Shown here: piece by piece, positions 1 through 8,945 of the stretch
Layout: every line of letters begins with the position of its first letter
Numbering within the stretch: the first letter of the stretch is position 1
Notes under the pieces: generated by a model
What the model saw: the letters and a program-made list of their open reading frames with translations, nothing else
Databases searched by the model: none
What the model was told of the DNA's origin: nothing
NCBI GenBank assembly: GCA_942492125.1
Contig: CALODM010000042.1
Coordinates: 21,028 to 85,027 of the forward strand
From: BCD1 sp942492125
Lineage (GTDB): Bacteria > Bacteroidota > Bacteroidia > Chitinophagales > Saprospiraceae
Reading direction: 5' to 3'
Length of the DNA: 64,000 nt
Position numbers and translations under genes: made by a program

Positions 1-588
1 GATGACCCCCTTATTTTTCATTTCTGTCAAAGCATTCGGGATGTCGTCACCCTTCAGGCCAACTCCCCGGCAACCATCTTCAACAAGATAAGTTTTATAG
101 CCGAGATTCGCTGCGTCGATGGCTGTATATTTTACGCAATAATCGAGGGCAAGCCCCAATACAAAAACACGCGTAACTTTATTGAGTTGCAGGAAATCAT
201 GAAGTCCTGTCGATTTTTTATGGCCGTTGTCAAAGAAGCCTGAATAACTGTCTATGTCTTTATCCGTTCCCTTTTCAAAAACCCTGGTAATATTCGCAAG
301 GTTCAGGGATTTCACGAATTCAGCTCCCGGACTTTCCTGAACACAATGAACAGGCCAGAGTATTTGGGGTAATCCTCCCAATTCTGTTATTGATCCAATT
401 TTCATGCCAGGGTGATTGATCGCAAAACTGCCATGGTCTTCCGGGTGCCAGTCCTGGGTAGCAACAACAAGATCAAAAAAGTCGCTGAGCCGGTTTGCAA
501 CGGGAATCGTTTTATCTCCCTCTTCAACGGCCAAAGCACCGCCGGGACAAAAATCAATTTGAAGATCCACGAGGATTAATGCGTTCAT
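1..588 (-). CDS. pncA: Nicotinamidase/pyrazinamidase, C-terminus cut by window edge
   Basis: Converts nicotinamide to nicotinate and ammonia in cytoplasmic NAD salvage. The frame is open from the ATG at 586-588 to the window edge (196 residues seen; the family is about 200-215, so little is missing). Visible features: the N-terminal LILVDLQIDF strand with catalytic Asp8, the metal-binding DWHPEDH segment (Asp46, His48, His52) with His81 in WPVHC, a catalytic-Lys-type motif EKGTD (Lys106), DSYSGF, and the nucleophile Cys151 in LALDYCVKYTA. All three members of the Asp-Lys-Cys triad are present. It is separated from the next minus-strand gene by about 25 bases, so the two may be cotranscribed. 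Family assignment is firm from the motifs; only the last residues are unseen. Confidence 0.93.
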   Translation of the reverse strand, partial: MNALILVDLQIDFCPGGALAVEEGDKTIPVANRLSDFFDLVVATQDWHPEDHGSFAINHPGMKIGSITELGGLPQILWPVHCVQESPGAEFVKSLNLANITRVFEKGTDKDIDSYSGFFDNGHKKSTGLHDFLQLNKVTRVFVLGLALDYCVKYTAIDAANLGYKTYLVEDGCRGVGLKGDDIPNALTEMKNKGVI

Positions 589-613
589 TTTTAGCTGTTT
601 GAAAAATTATCAC

Positions 614-2041
614 TTAATAAGCAATTATCTGCATGGTGTCTAAATTCGCTCTTTTTACGAGGAAGTCATAAATCTTTTTTTCGTCATTCCTCCTTTGGTA
701 CAAAGGCGTGTTTCTGTTCCATTTAACGATGAAAAGCGGAATGGAAATGGTTGTTTTATCGAAGGCACTTTTTTCGACATTGGCAAAACCTACTTCGTCC
801 AGGCCAGGAAAAATAACCTTCAGTTCGTCCCCGATATTCTTCAGTGGAATACTCCTGGCATTAATACTGTCTATTTTTTGAGTCAACTCATTGATTTGAG
901 TTTGCTGATCGGTTCTTTCCTTATTGACGGTTTCCAGTTGATTGGCAATTTGCCCAAGGCTGGATAATTCCAGCTGCATTTTATTGATCCTCTCCAATCG
1001 GAGGGAGTTATCCTGAATGATGCTCAATCTGGTGTTCTCTAGTTTATATTCCGAGGCGAGCAGGTCATTGAAGTGATTCAGGGAGTCCTGGCTGATACTT
1101 CTGCCTAATAATTCCAGGACCAATTGATTGGTGGAGTCTCCCTTAACGAGGGAGTAATCAATGCAATTATCTGAAAAATGATCGCTGATGAACAATTCCG
1201 CTTTTTCCTTATCTCTTTGAAATACGATGAGGTCCCTGAGGATCCGGGCGCTTGGAAGGATAATCAGCAGACTGAAAATGGTGATAAAAATTCGGGTTCT
1301 TCTGGCGTCCTTTTCATCGAGGTGGGATTTAAATGGAAATTTCAAAAGCCTGATAATGATGTAGGTGGTCAGAGCAATGAAGAAAGAGTTAAGGAAGAAC
1401 AGATAAAAAGCATTGAGCATTACCTGCCAGTTGCCATTCGCTATTCCATAACCACTGACGCACAGTGGAGGCATCAGAGCTGTAGCGATGGCAACACCCG
1501 GAATAGCGTTGGATTGATCTTTTCTGGAGATGGAAATAATACCGGCCAGGCCTCCGAAGACAGCCACAAGGCTATCGAGCAGGTTGGGACTGGTCCTTTT
1601 TAAAATCTCACTTGTCGGTTGTCCCAGCGGGGTAATATAAAAATAAAAGGTGCTGGTTATTAATGCAATGATGATCGCAATGGTGAAATGCCGCAATGAA
1701 ATGGTCAGAGCTTCCCGGTCATTAATTCCTATCGCAAGTCCGATACCCAAAATAGGAGCCATTAATGGGGAAATAAGCATCGCACCAATAATAACAGCAG
1801 CAGAGTCCAGGTCCAAACCGAGGGATGCGATCATAATGGAACACATCAGCATCCATGCATTGGCCCCGCGCATCTTTTTGCTGTTTTTTATATATATTAC
1901 CGTGCCTTCCCTGCTCAATCCATGCTGAAGATCGAATAGGGCTGCAAACCAATCTTTGATAGCAATATACAACTCGGTGAGTAGCTCATTGAAGGGCTTA
2001 TTGGTTGGTCGTATTTTTTGTTCTTTAGAATTTTTCTCCAT
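614..2041 (-). CDS. DUF389 family integral membrane protein
   Basis: A 475-residue membrane protein of the DUF389 (TIGR00341-like) family, whose biochemical role is unknown. After a soluble stretch of about 60 residues come several hydrophobic helices (about 63-250). They contain the family's glycine- and proline-rich signature, GAMLISPLMAPILGIGLAIG, and a second conserved segment, AIPGVAIATALMPPLCVSGYG. The C-terminal 200 residues are soluble and probably form a coiled coil (heptad-like LELSSLGQIANQLETVNKE). The start is the ATG at 2041; upstream is a 55-base gap to the ABC ATPase gene on the same strand. The name follows the motifs; no substrate can be inferred. Confidence 0.85.
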   Translation of the reverse strand: MEKNSKEQKIRPTNKPFNELLTELYIAIKDWFAALFDLQHGLSREGTVIYIKNSKKMRGANAWMLMCSIMIASLGLDLDSAAVIIGAMLISPLMAPILGIGLAIGINDREALTISLRHFTIAIIIALITSTFYFYITPLGQPTSEILKRTSPNLLDSLVAVFGGLAGIISISRKDQSNAIPGVAIATALMPPLCVSGYGIANGNWQVMLNAFYLFFLNSFFIALTTYIIIRLLKFPFKSHLDEKDARRTRIFITIFSLLIILPSARILRDLIVFQRDKEKAELFISDHFSDNCIDYSLVKGDSTNQLVLELLGRSISQDSLNHFNDLLASEYKLENTRLSIIQDNSLRLERINKMQLELSSLGQIANQLETVNKERTDQQTQINELTQKIDSINARSIPLKNIGDELKVIFPGLDEVGFANVEKSAFDKTTISIPLFIVKWNRNTPLYQRRNDEKKIYDFLVKRANLDTMQIIAY

Positions 2042-2096
2042 CGAGATAAATGATTAATCAGTGCTGAAGAATGTGGCTTTGTTCTTAGGTGAAATT

Positions 2097-2747
2097 TTAC
2101 TTAATCAGTCCGTCCTCCATTTCCAGAATCCTGTCACTCATTTGGGCCAATTCCTGGTTGTGGGTTACAATGACAAAGGTTTGGTTAAAATCTTCTCTTA
2201 ATTTAAAGATTAACTGGTGTAATTCTTTTGAGGAAGCGGTATCCAGGTTACCGGATGGTTCATCCGCGAAAATGATACCCGGATTGTTGATCAATGATCT
2301 GGCCACCGCCACCCTTTGCTGTTCCCCACCGGATAGCTGCGCAGGTTTATGGGTAAGACGTTCCGACAGGCCCAGGTAATCCAATAGCTCCTTGGCGCGG
2401 TGTTCTGTATCGGCAACTGATTTTTTTTGAATATAGGCCGGGATGCAAACATTTTCAAGGGCCGTAAATTCAGGCAGTAAATGGTGAAACTGAAAAATGA
2501 ATCCAATATGACTATTTCTAAAAGCGGCTAGCTGCTTCTGGTTTAATTTAAGGACATCCTGTTCTTCAATAAAAAGGCTTCCCTTTTGAGCTTTGTCCAG
2601 TGTGCCCAGAATATGGAGTAAAGTACTCTTACCAGCTCCTGATTTACCGATAATGGAAACCACTTCTCCCTTTTTGATATGAAGATCAACACCTTTTAAT
2701 ACATGCAGGGTGCCATAGGATTTGTGGATATTGGTTGCTTTTATCAC
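2097..2747 (-). CDS. lolD: LolD-like ABC transporter ATP-binding protein
   Basis: A 216-residue ABC ATPase of the LolD/MacB/FtsE group, which powers membrane-bound permeases acting on periplasmic substrates such as lipoproteins. Visible motifs in order: Walker A GKSGAGKST (about residues 34-42), Q-loop in FIFQFHHLLPEF, ABC signature LSGGEQQRVAVARSL, Walker B IIFADEPSGNLD, and the switch His in IVTHNQELA. The length is normal for LolD. Translation starts with GTG at 2745-2747. No permease gene (LolC/E) lies next to it, which is common in Bacteroidota, so lipoprotein release is inferred from family resemblance only. Confidence 0.85.
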   Translation of the reverse strand: MIKATNIHKSYGTLHVLKGVDLHIKKGEVVSIIGKSGAGKSTLLHILGTLDKAQKGSLFIEEQDVLKLNQKQLAAFRNSHIGFIFQFHHLLPEFTALENVCIPAYIQKKSVADTEHRAKELLDYLGLSERLTHKPAQLSGGEQQRVAVARSLINNPGIIFADEPSGNLDTASSKELHQLIFKLREDFNQTFVIVTHNQELAQMSDRILEMEDGLIK

Positions 2748-2866
2748 AGTTTATATTTTGGGGCTAAAATAGGGAAAATAAAGTGATATAAATAAATGGC
2801 TGTTGTTTAAAAGACAATAATGCTCTACTTTTATGTCGCTAGTGTAAATCACCAACATACTGAAAA

Positions 2867-3070
2867 ATGAAAGAAAAACAGGAAAAGGATGAAATGCGGG
2901 AGGTAGAACCGCTATTTGGCAAGAAATTCAACCTGTATGGGGGAATTTTTCTGCTCCTGCTTCTGGGCCTGGCAGTGACCAGACATATCTTGTTGGATGC
3001 CCCTTTTGGTGGAATTCAGCAGGAAGAAAACCAGGAGCAAGTGGATAGCCTTAAAATTGATAATGAATAG
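2867..3070 (+). CDS. Small single-pass membrane protein, unknown function
   Basis: A 67-residue protein that I do not recognise. A charged N-terminus (Lys/Glu-rich, about 20 residues) is followed by one hydrophobic helix (about 25-42, rich in Leu and Ile) and an acidic Gln/Glu-rich tail, which suggests a small bitopic inner-membrane protein. It starts at ATG 2867 and ends 8 bases before dapF, so it is probably cotranscribed with it. No catalytic motif is visible. Confidence 0.55.
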   Translation: MKEKQEKDEMREVEPLFGKKFNLYGGIFLLLLLGLAVTRHILLDAPFGGIQQEENQEQVDSLKIDNE

Positions 3071-3078
3071 AGGTTAAA

Positions 3079-3873
3079 ATGATGTCAGGAAAAATCCATT
3101 TTTACAAATACCAGGGCGCCGGGAACGATTTCATAATGATCGATGATTGGGATCGGCATTTTGACCAAAAGAATTTTCAATTGATCAACCGCATTTGTGA
3201 CCGCCGTTTCGGTATTGGGGCAGACGGAATGATCTTGTTGCAGCAACACCCGGAATATGACTTCGAAATGAAATATTTCAATGCGGACGGTCTTGAAGGG
3301 TCTATGTGCGGCAACGGTGGCACGTTGTATCGTGTCTTTTGCTCATTTTTGGGTAGGTGTTATTGGCAGATGTGACTTCCTTCTTAGCCGTTGATGGGCC
3401 ACATGAAGGCAGGGTTGTTGGTGATCTTATTGAACTGAAAATGATTAATGTTACCAGAGGTCGTGAAAAGAGGGGAGGTGTTTTACTTTTATGGATACCG
3501 GTTCCCCCCATTATGTCCGGTTCGTTGACAAACTAGAGGGCTTTGATGTTTCTGAGCGAAGCGTAAAAAAGTGCGTTATTCAGACCGTTTCAAGTCTAAC
3601 GAGGCACCAATGTCAATTTTGTGCAAGTACCTGACTGGTGGTATCAAAAGTAGCGACCTACGAGAGTGGCGTTGAGGACGAAACCTTGTCTTGCGGAACC
3701 GGTATTGTAGCTTCCATGTCTTGCTTATTTTAAACATTCGGGAAATAAAGCCTGCGCTTGTCGATTTATCAGTGCAGCGAAAGGGCGGCCAACTCAAAGT
3801 GCGATTTAAAACCAATAAAATGACGGTTTCCATGGATATTTGGCTTATCGGCCCTGCCACCCCGGTCGTTTGA
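3079..3873 (+). pseudogene. dapF: Diaminopimelate epimerase, broken by several frameshifts
   Basis: DapF interconverts LL- and meso-diaminopimelate for lysine and peptidoglycan synthesis. The N-terminal part is intact: KYQGAGNDFIMID, GADGMILL, and the first catalytic Cys in GSMCGNGG. From about 3,320 the homology hops between frames: GRCIVSFAHFLG, then LMDTGSPHYVRFVDKLEGF, then ATYESGVEDETLSCGTG with the second catalytic Cys, and finally IWLIGPATPV at the C-terminus. Total span equals a normal dapF (about 260 codons), and both catalytic Cys regions survive. The gene is usually single-copy and essential, so clustered sequencing indels are the simplest explanation. True decay is possible if another copy exists. 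I see nothing definite from 3,874 to 3,998. Confidence 0.85.
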
Positions 3874-3998
3874 AGGTAATTCCTGGCAAAATCAAGTCAT
3901 AATCGCTTCCGGAACTTTGCGCAGGGGAACCTTTCGGCGGCAAGTATACCACCAATCTCGCTTTCATCCCGATAACAATCAACAGAAATCTGGAGGAC

Positions 3999-5792
3999 AT
4001 GGATAAACAGTACATGAACATGCGTAACCTGCTTTTCTGGCTTTTTGAAGTACATAAAGCAGAGGATCTATTTCAATTAGACAGTTTTAAAGACTATGAC
4101 CGGGAAGCTATCGAAATGTTTCTACAGTCTTTGAAAGACTTTGCAGATGCCGAGCTTTTTCCCTTCTTTACAGAAATGGATCAGCAACCCGTAACATTTA
4201 AAAACGGACAGGTTATTGCCCATCCTCAGTTGAAAAATATCATTGAAAAGGCTGCTGGACTTGGTTGGCTTGGCCCTGTTTTTGACTATGAATATGGTGG
4301 GATGCAGATTCCGGAAACCATCTTTTTGGCGGGCAACCATATTATGGAGGCTGCCAATAACAGCGCAGTGGGGTATTTAAACCTGACGACGGGATCTGCC
4401 AACCTTATTTTGTCTTTTGGCAATGATACTTTGAAGGAGACTTATCTGCCGAAAATGGTGAGCGGCGCATGGCTGGGCACCATGGCTTTAACAGAACCTC
4501 AATCAGGTAGTTCCTTGGCTTTTTTGACTACCGCAGCAGAACCTGCGGAAGATGGATATTATAAAATAGAGGGGCAAAAGATCTTCATTTCAGGGGGGGA
4601 TCATCAATATGCTGAAAATTTTGTGCACCTGACACTGGCGAGGATAAAAGGAGCTCCCGCCGGAACCAAGGGTATATCCCTTTTCGTCGTACCTAAATTC
4701 AGACCAACTGAGGATGGAGGTCTGGAACCCAATGATGTGATCACCGCCGGAGATTTTCAGAAAATGGGACAACGCGGATATGCCACCACACACCTGGTTT
4801 TCGGAGAAAATGATGATTGCAGAGGATGGCTTGTTGGAGCACCAAACCAGGGGTTGAAATATATGTTTCAGATGATGAATGCGGCAAGGATCGATGTCGG
4901 GGCTACTGCAGCATCTACAGCTACTGCCGCATATTATGCTTCTCTGAATTATGCAGGCGAAAGAAAACAAGGTCAGGCGCTGAACAACCCCGGAAAAAAC
5001 AGTGAGCAAACCCTTATCATCAATCATCCGGATGTTAAAAGAATGCTTTTGCTGCAAAAAGCCATTACCGAGGGAGCGATGAGTTTGCTTTTCGAATGCG
5101 CGCGACTGGAGGATCTGGCCAGAGAAGCGGTTGACAATAAAAATGGCGATTACCATTTGCTGGTAGATCTATTGACACCCATTGCTAAAACTTATCCTGC
5201 TGAAGCCGGACAAAGAGCTGTTAATAACGGTTTGCAGGTTTTGGGCGGTTATGGTTATTGTATGGATTTTCCCCTGCAACAATACTATCGCGATATCAGA
5301 ATAATGGCTATTTACGAAGGTACAACGGGTATCCAATCGCTCGACTTACTGGGCCGGAAAATGATGATGAAAAATGGAAGAGCTGTGGATTTGCTGGTGA
5401 TGGCTATGGAAAAAACCATTCACGATGCCGTTGAATTTGAGCCATTGAGACCTTATGCCAAAATACTCGGAGATAAACTTCGCTTAACGGACCAGGTTCT
5501 AAGGCAATTAGCCGCTTATGCCAGTAAAGGAGATCTGGAATCCTTTTTGGCAGATGCCACAGTTTTTATGGAGTTTGCCGGAACGCTCGTCGTCGCATGG
5601 CAATGGCTTAAAACAGGTATCGTCGCTTCCGAAGCTTTGAAGGAAAACGCGGAGGATAAGTTTTATTGGAGTAAGATACATACCATGAAGTTTTTCTTCC
5701 ATTACGAGGTGCCAAAAATGGAAGGACTGGCCTTGATTTTGCAGAACAAGGAACGGCTTACTGTCGGTTCTGAAGTCCGGGGTTTTCTTTAA
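3999..5792 (+). CDS. Acyl-CoA dehydrogenase with C-terminal extension
   Basis: A 597-residue FAD-dependent acyl-CoA dehydrogenase, catalysing alpha,beta-desaturation of acyl-CoA in beta-oxidation. Domains in order: N-terminal helical domain with GLGWLGPVFDYEYGGMQ, the beta-domain FAD-binding motif MALTEPQSGSS, then the C-terminal helical domain with YPAEAGQRAVNNGLQVLGGYGY. The catalytic Glu of IYEGTTGIQSLDLLGRKM lies at about residue 439. It is longer than classic enzymes (about 380) because of a roughly 130-residue C-terminal domain, as in the long-form AcdA/FadE-like group. ATG at 3999 and ATG at 4017 are both possible starts. It stands alone; no beta-oxidation partner is adjacent, so the substrate is unknown. 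Confidence 0.9.
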   Translation: MDKQYMNMRNLLFWLFEVHKAEDLFQLDSFKDYDREAIEMFLQSLKDFADAELFPFFTEMDQQPVTFKNGQVIAHPQLKNIIEKAAGLGWLGPVFDYEYGGMQIPETIFLAGNHIMEAANNSAVGYLNLTTGSANLILSFGNDTLKETYLPKMVSGAWLGTMALTEPQSGSSLAFLTTAAEPAEDGYYKIEGQKIFISGGDHQYAENFVHLTLARIKGAPAGTKGISLFVVPKFRPTEDGGLEPNDVITAGDFQKMGQRGYATTHLVFGENDDCRGWLVGAPNQGLKYMFQMMNAARIDVGATAASTATAAYYASLNYAGERKQGQALNNPGKNSEQTLIINHPDVKRMLLLQKAITEGAMSLLFECARLEDLAREAVDNKNGDYHLLVDLLTPIAKTYPAEAGQRAVNNGLQVLGGYGYCMDFPLQQYYRDIRIMAIYEGTTGIQSLDLLGRKMMMKNGRAVDLLVMAMEKTIHDAVEFEPLRPYAKILGDKLRLTDQVLRQLAAYASKGDLESFLADATVFMEFAGTLVVAWQWLKTGIVASEALKENAEDKFYWSKIHTMKFFFHYEVPKMEGLALILQNKERLTVGSEVRGFL

Positions 5793-5835
5793 GGTAAAAA
5801 TCTGTTTTTTTTAATATGCCAACTTAAAAAAATCC

Positions 5836-5843
5836 TATCTTTG
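5836..5843 (+). promoter_or_regulatory. Candidate -7 box (TATCTTTG) upstream of valS
   Basis: TATCTTTG fits the Bacteroidota -7 consensus TAnnTTTG. No clear TTTG sits at the expected -33 spacing, only a TATG, so the promoter is tentative. If used, it gives valS a leader of about 185 bases. Confidence 0.45.
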
Positions 5844-5952
5844 CGGCATTTTCTGAGGAGTTTTTAGGAATGGGGGACTTTTGTGCCTTATCCCTGGATT
5901 AAAAGGGCCTTGCTTCCGGAACGATAAAATGATATTTGATGTTCATGCTCCA

Positions 5953-6014
5953 CACACTTTTTGAAAAGTGTGCAGATTGTGATCTTTTGAGTTCCATAAA
6001 TGAACTCTTTATTT
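5953..6014 (+). promoter_or_regulatory. Two hairpins in the valS leader
   Basis: CACACTTTT-TG-AAAAGTGTG at 5953-5972 is a perfect 9-base-pair stem. GAGTTC-N7-GAACTC at 5989-6007 follows, then TTTATTT, which resembles a weak intrinsic terminator 20 bases before the valS start. I see no T-box sequence. A regulatory role is inference. Confidence 0.4.
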
Positions 6015-6033
6015 AAGCAACAAAAACCTTTAC

Positions 6034-8760
6034 ATGTCACTATCCACGCGGTATACGCCACAAGAGACGGAAAAAAAATGGTACGACCATTGGATGGAAA
6101 AGAACTATTTCCATTCAGAACCAGACGAAAGAGAGCCTTATAGTATTGTAATACCTCCGCCAAACGTCACGGGTGTTTTGCACATGGGACATATGTTGAA
6201 CAATACTGTCCAGGACATCCTTATTCGCCAGGCACGTTTGAAGGGATACAACGCTTGCTGGGTGCCGGGTACCGATCATGCCTCCATCGCAACGGAAGCA
6301 AAAGTGGTGAAAATGCTGCGGGAAAAAGGAATCAAAAAATCCGATCTTTCAAGAGAGGATTTTCTGAAGTATGCTTTTGAATGGAAGGATAAATATGGCG
6401 GCATTATTTTGGATCAGTTGCAAAAACTGGGAGCTTCCTGTGACTGGGAACGCACCAGGTTTACCATGGAACCCAAGTTGTCGGATGCCGTAATACGTGT
6501 TTTTATTGATTTGTATAAAAAAGGCAAAATCTACCGCGGATTGCGCATGACCAATTGGGATCCTTCGGCCAAAACGGTTTTGTCTAATGAAGAGGTAATT
6601 CACAGCGAGGAAAATTCCAAACTTTATTACCTGAGATACCAAATTGAAGGTACTGAGGATGAATATGTTACCATTGCCACGGTGCGTCCTGAAACCATTC
6701 TTGGAGATACCGCAATCGCCGTAAACCCAAAAGATGAACGTTTTGCTCATCTTCATGGGAAAAATGCGATCGTTCCATTGATAGGTCGCCCCATTCCCAT
6801 CATTGCTGACAGGTATGTTGATATGGAATTTGGAACAGGCTGCCTGAAAATTACGCCTGCCCACGATATGAATGACTATGAAATCGGGCAACGGCATAAC
6901 CTTGAGGTCATAGATACCCTTAATGAGGATGGTACGCTCAATGAAGCAGCACAGTTGTATGTCGGAGAAGATCGTTTTGTTGCCCGTAAGCTGATCATGA
7001 AAGACCTCGAAGATGCCGGTCACCTGGTTAAAATCGAGGACTACAAAAATAAAGTCGGACGTTCTGAACGAACCAATGCCATTGTTGAGCCCCGGCTTAC
7101 CATGCAGTGGTTCCTTAAAATGGACGAATTTGCCGCAACCGCTCTGCAGGCTGTAAAGAAAGAAGAAGTAAGCTTTTTCCCAAGCGGTATGTGGAATATG
7201 TTCTACAGCTGGCTGAAGGAGGAAAATGTGAAAGACTGGTGTATCTCCCGCCAATTATGGTGGGGACAACAAATTCCTGCCTGGTATTATGAAGACCACA
7301 TCATTGTGGCAGCAACTGAAGAAGAAGCTCTCGAAGAAGCGAAAAAGGTAACGGGAAATACAGCTTTGACCCACGACGACCTCCATCGCGACGAAGATGT
7401 GGTTGATACCTGGTTTTCCTCGTGGTTGTGGCCATTAACTGTTTTTGATGGGTTCGAAAAAGAGAATGACCTGGCCTATTATTATCCTACCAATGCATTG
7501 GTAACGGGTTGGGATATCATGTTTTTCTGGGTGGCCAGAATGATTATGGCCGGGTATGAATGGGCAAATGACTTGCTGGGCCCGGAAGTAGCAGCCAAAA
7601 AGGGGAAAATGCCATTCCATGATGTTTATTTCACGGGAATGGTTCGGGATTCGAAAAGAAGGAAAATGAGTAAATCCCTGGGGAACTCTCCGGATGCACT
7701 TGCCCTGATCGACAACTATGGGGCGGATGGCGTACGCTTTGGTATGTTGTCCAGTGCAGCGGCAGGCAACGATATCATTTTCGATGCACCCATTGATCCA
7801 AAAACTGGGGTGGTAATTAACGAGAGCAAGTTGTGTGAACAAGGGCGTAACTTCTGCAATAAGATGTGGAATGCCCTGAGGCTTATCAAGCAATGGGAAA
7901 TTGTTGATGCTCCTGTGGACGATTCAACTGCTGATATTAATAAATTGGCCGGAGACTGGCTGGAACAAAAAATGTATCGCCTGGTTGAGGATTTGGATAA
8001 GCAAATGAAAGAATACCGCTTGTCCGATGCCATTATGGAATTGTACAAATTTATCTGGTCAGATTTCTGTTCCTGGTACCTGGAGATGATCAAGCCTGCC
8101 TATGGCGCACCAATCGATAGCGCAACCTATCAGCAGTCTATCGATTTGTTTGAAAAAATGATGATCTTGCTGCACCCGTTTATGCCATTTGTTACGGAAG
8201 AAATTTGGCACCAGTTACGTGATCGTAAAGAAGGAGAGGATTGCATTATCAGCCGATGGCCAGCGGTCGGGAATTACGACGAACATTTTATCAATGAGAT
8301 TGAACTGGCCAAAGACATCGTATCCGGGGTAAGAGATACCCGCAACAACAACGGAATCAAACAAAAGGAACCGCTGAAGGTACATGGACAGACTTCTGCC
8401 GAACTGGCAGAATTGCTGGAATCGGAAGGCATGAAAGCTATGGTGATGAAGATGGCCTTCCTGGAAAGCCTTGATATGACGGAAGACAGTATTGACAACA
8501 GTGTTTCCTTCCAGGTAAAAACACATAAATTCTTTGTTGAGCTGAATCAGGAGATCAATAAGGAAGAAGAGTGTGAACGCTTGAATAAAGAACTGGAGTA
8601 TTTCCAGGGGTTTGTAAAAACTGTTGAGAAAAAGCTGGGCAATGATAGTTTTGTCAATCGTGCACCTGCTCAGGTGGTAGAGCTGGAACGCAAGAAGCTC
8701 GCTGATGGTAATGCCAAGATCAAAAATATCCGGGAAGCACTTGCTGATTTAGGATGTTGA
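6034..8760 (+). CDS. valS: Valyl-tRNA synthetase
   Basis: A class I aminoacyl-tRNA synthetase charging tRNA-Val; 908 residues, typical for ValS. The catalytic HIGH motif appears as HMGH at residues 50-53 within PPPNVTGVLHMGHM. The editing domain holds TVRPETILGDTAIAV, and the KMSKS loop is at about residues 544-548 (KMSKSLGNSPDAL). The C-terminus has an anticodon-binding domain and a Lys/Glu-rich coiled coil (about 850-905, ELEYFQGFVKTVEKKL) that is specific to ValS. The ATG at 6034 matches the usual N-terminus (TRYTPQETEKKWYDHW). A strong terminator follows at 8873-8910. Confidence 0.97.
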   Translation: MSLSTRYTPQETEKKWYDHWMEKNYFHSEPDEREPYSIVIPPPNVTGVLHMGHMLNNTVQDILIRQARLKGYNACWVPGTDHASIATEAKVVKMLREKGIKKSDLSREDFLKYAFEWKDKYGGIILDQLQKLGASCDWERTRFTMEPKLSDAVIRVFIDLYKKGKIYRGLRMTNWDPSAKTVLSNEEVIHSEENSKLYYLRYQIEGTEDEYVTIATVRPETILGDTAIAVNPKDERFAHLHGKNAIVPLIGRPIPIIADRYVDMEFGTGCLKITPAHDMNDYEIGQRHNLEVIDTLNEDGTLNEAAQLYVGEDRFVARKLIMKDLEDAGHLVKIEDYKNKVGRSERTNAIVEPRLTMQWFLKMDEFAATALQAVKKEEVSFFPSGMWNMFYSWLKEENVKDWCISRQLWWGQQIPAWYYEDHIIVAATEEEALEEAKKVTGNTALTHDDLHRDEDVVDTWFSSWLWPLTVFDGFEKENDLAYYYPTNALVTGWDIMFFWVARMIMAGYEWANDLLGPEVAAKKGKMPFHDVYFTGMVRDSKRRKMSKSLGNSPDALALIDNYGADGVRFGMLSSAAAGNDIIFDAPIDPKTGVVINESKLCEQGRNFCNKMWNALRLIKQWEIVDAPVDDSTADINKLAGDWLEQKMYRLVEDLDKQMKEYRLSDAIMELYKFIWSDFCSWYLEMIKPAYGAPIDSATYQQSIDLFEKMMILLHPFMPFVTEEIWHQLRDRKEGEDCIISRWPAVGNYDEHFINEIELAKDIVSGVRDTRNNNGIKQKEPLKVHGQTSAELAELLESEGMKAMVMKMAFLESLDMTEDSIDNSVSFQVKTHKFFVELNQEINKEEECERLNKELEYFQGFVKTVEKKLGNDSFVNRAPAQVVELERKKLADGNAKIKNIREALADLGC

Positions 8761-8872
8761 TCACCTCCAGGGTTTAGGAATTATAGTAACCCAGGCTTCA
8801 GCCTGATCATAACAATAAATTTCATTCGTCGGTTTTTTCTTGGATTTTATGACCACGGATTTAAAAAAAAAC

Positions 8873-8912
8873 AGGGCCTGCAGTCAATTTGACTGCAGGC
8901 CCTAATTTTTTA
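8873..8912. terminator. Bidirectional Rho-independent terminator
   Basis: Left arm 8873-8887 (AGGGCCTGCAGTCAA) and right arm 8889-8903 are perfect complements of 15 bases. A T-rich run follows on the plus strand (AATTTTTTATTTT), and an A run precedes the stem (TTAAAAAAAAACAGG), so it also works in reverse. It serves convergent valS and the secreted T9SS protein gene. Confidence 0.9.
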
Positions 8913-8945
8913 TTTTAACTTCTAAGTAAAATTATTGACAGATCA

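Noticed and set aside
5843..6033. T-box riboswitch before valS
   Set aside because: No AGGGTGGNACCGCG-type antiterminator element is found, and the lineage is not known for T-boxes.
6349..7254. Antisense gene of 301 codons within valS
   Set aside because: It is the complement of conserved ValS codons and has no recognisable domain or start signal.
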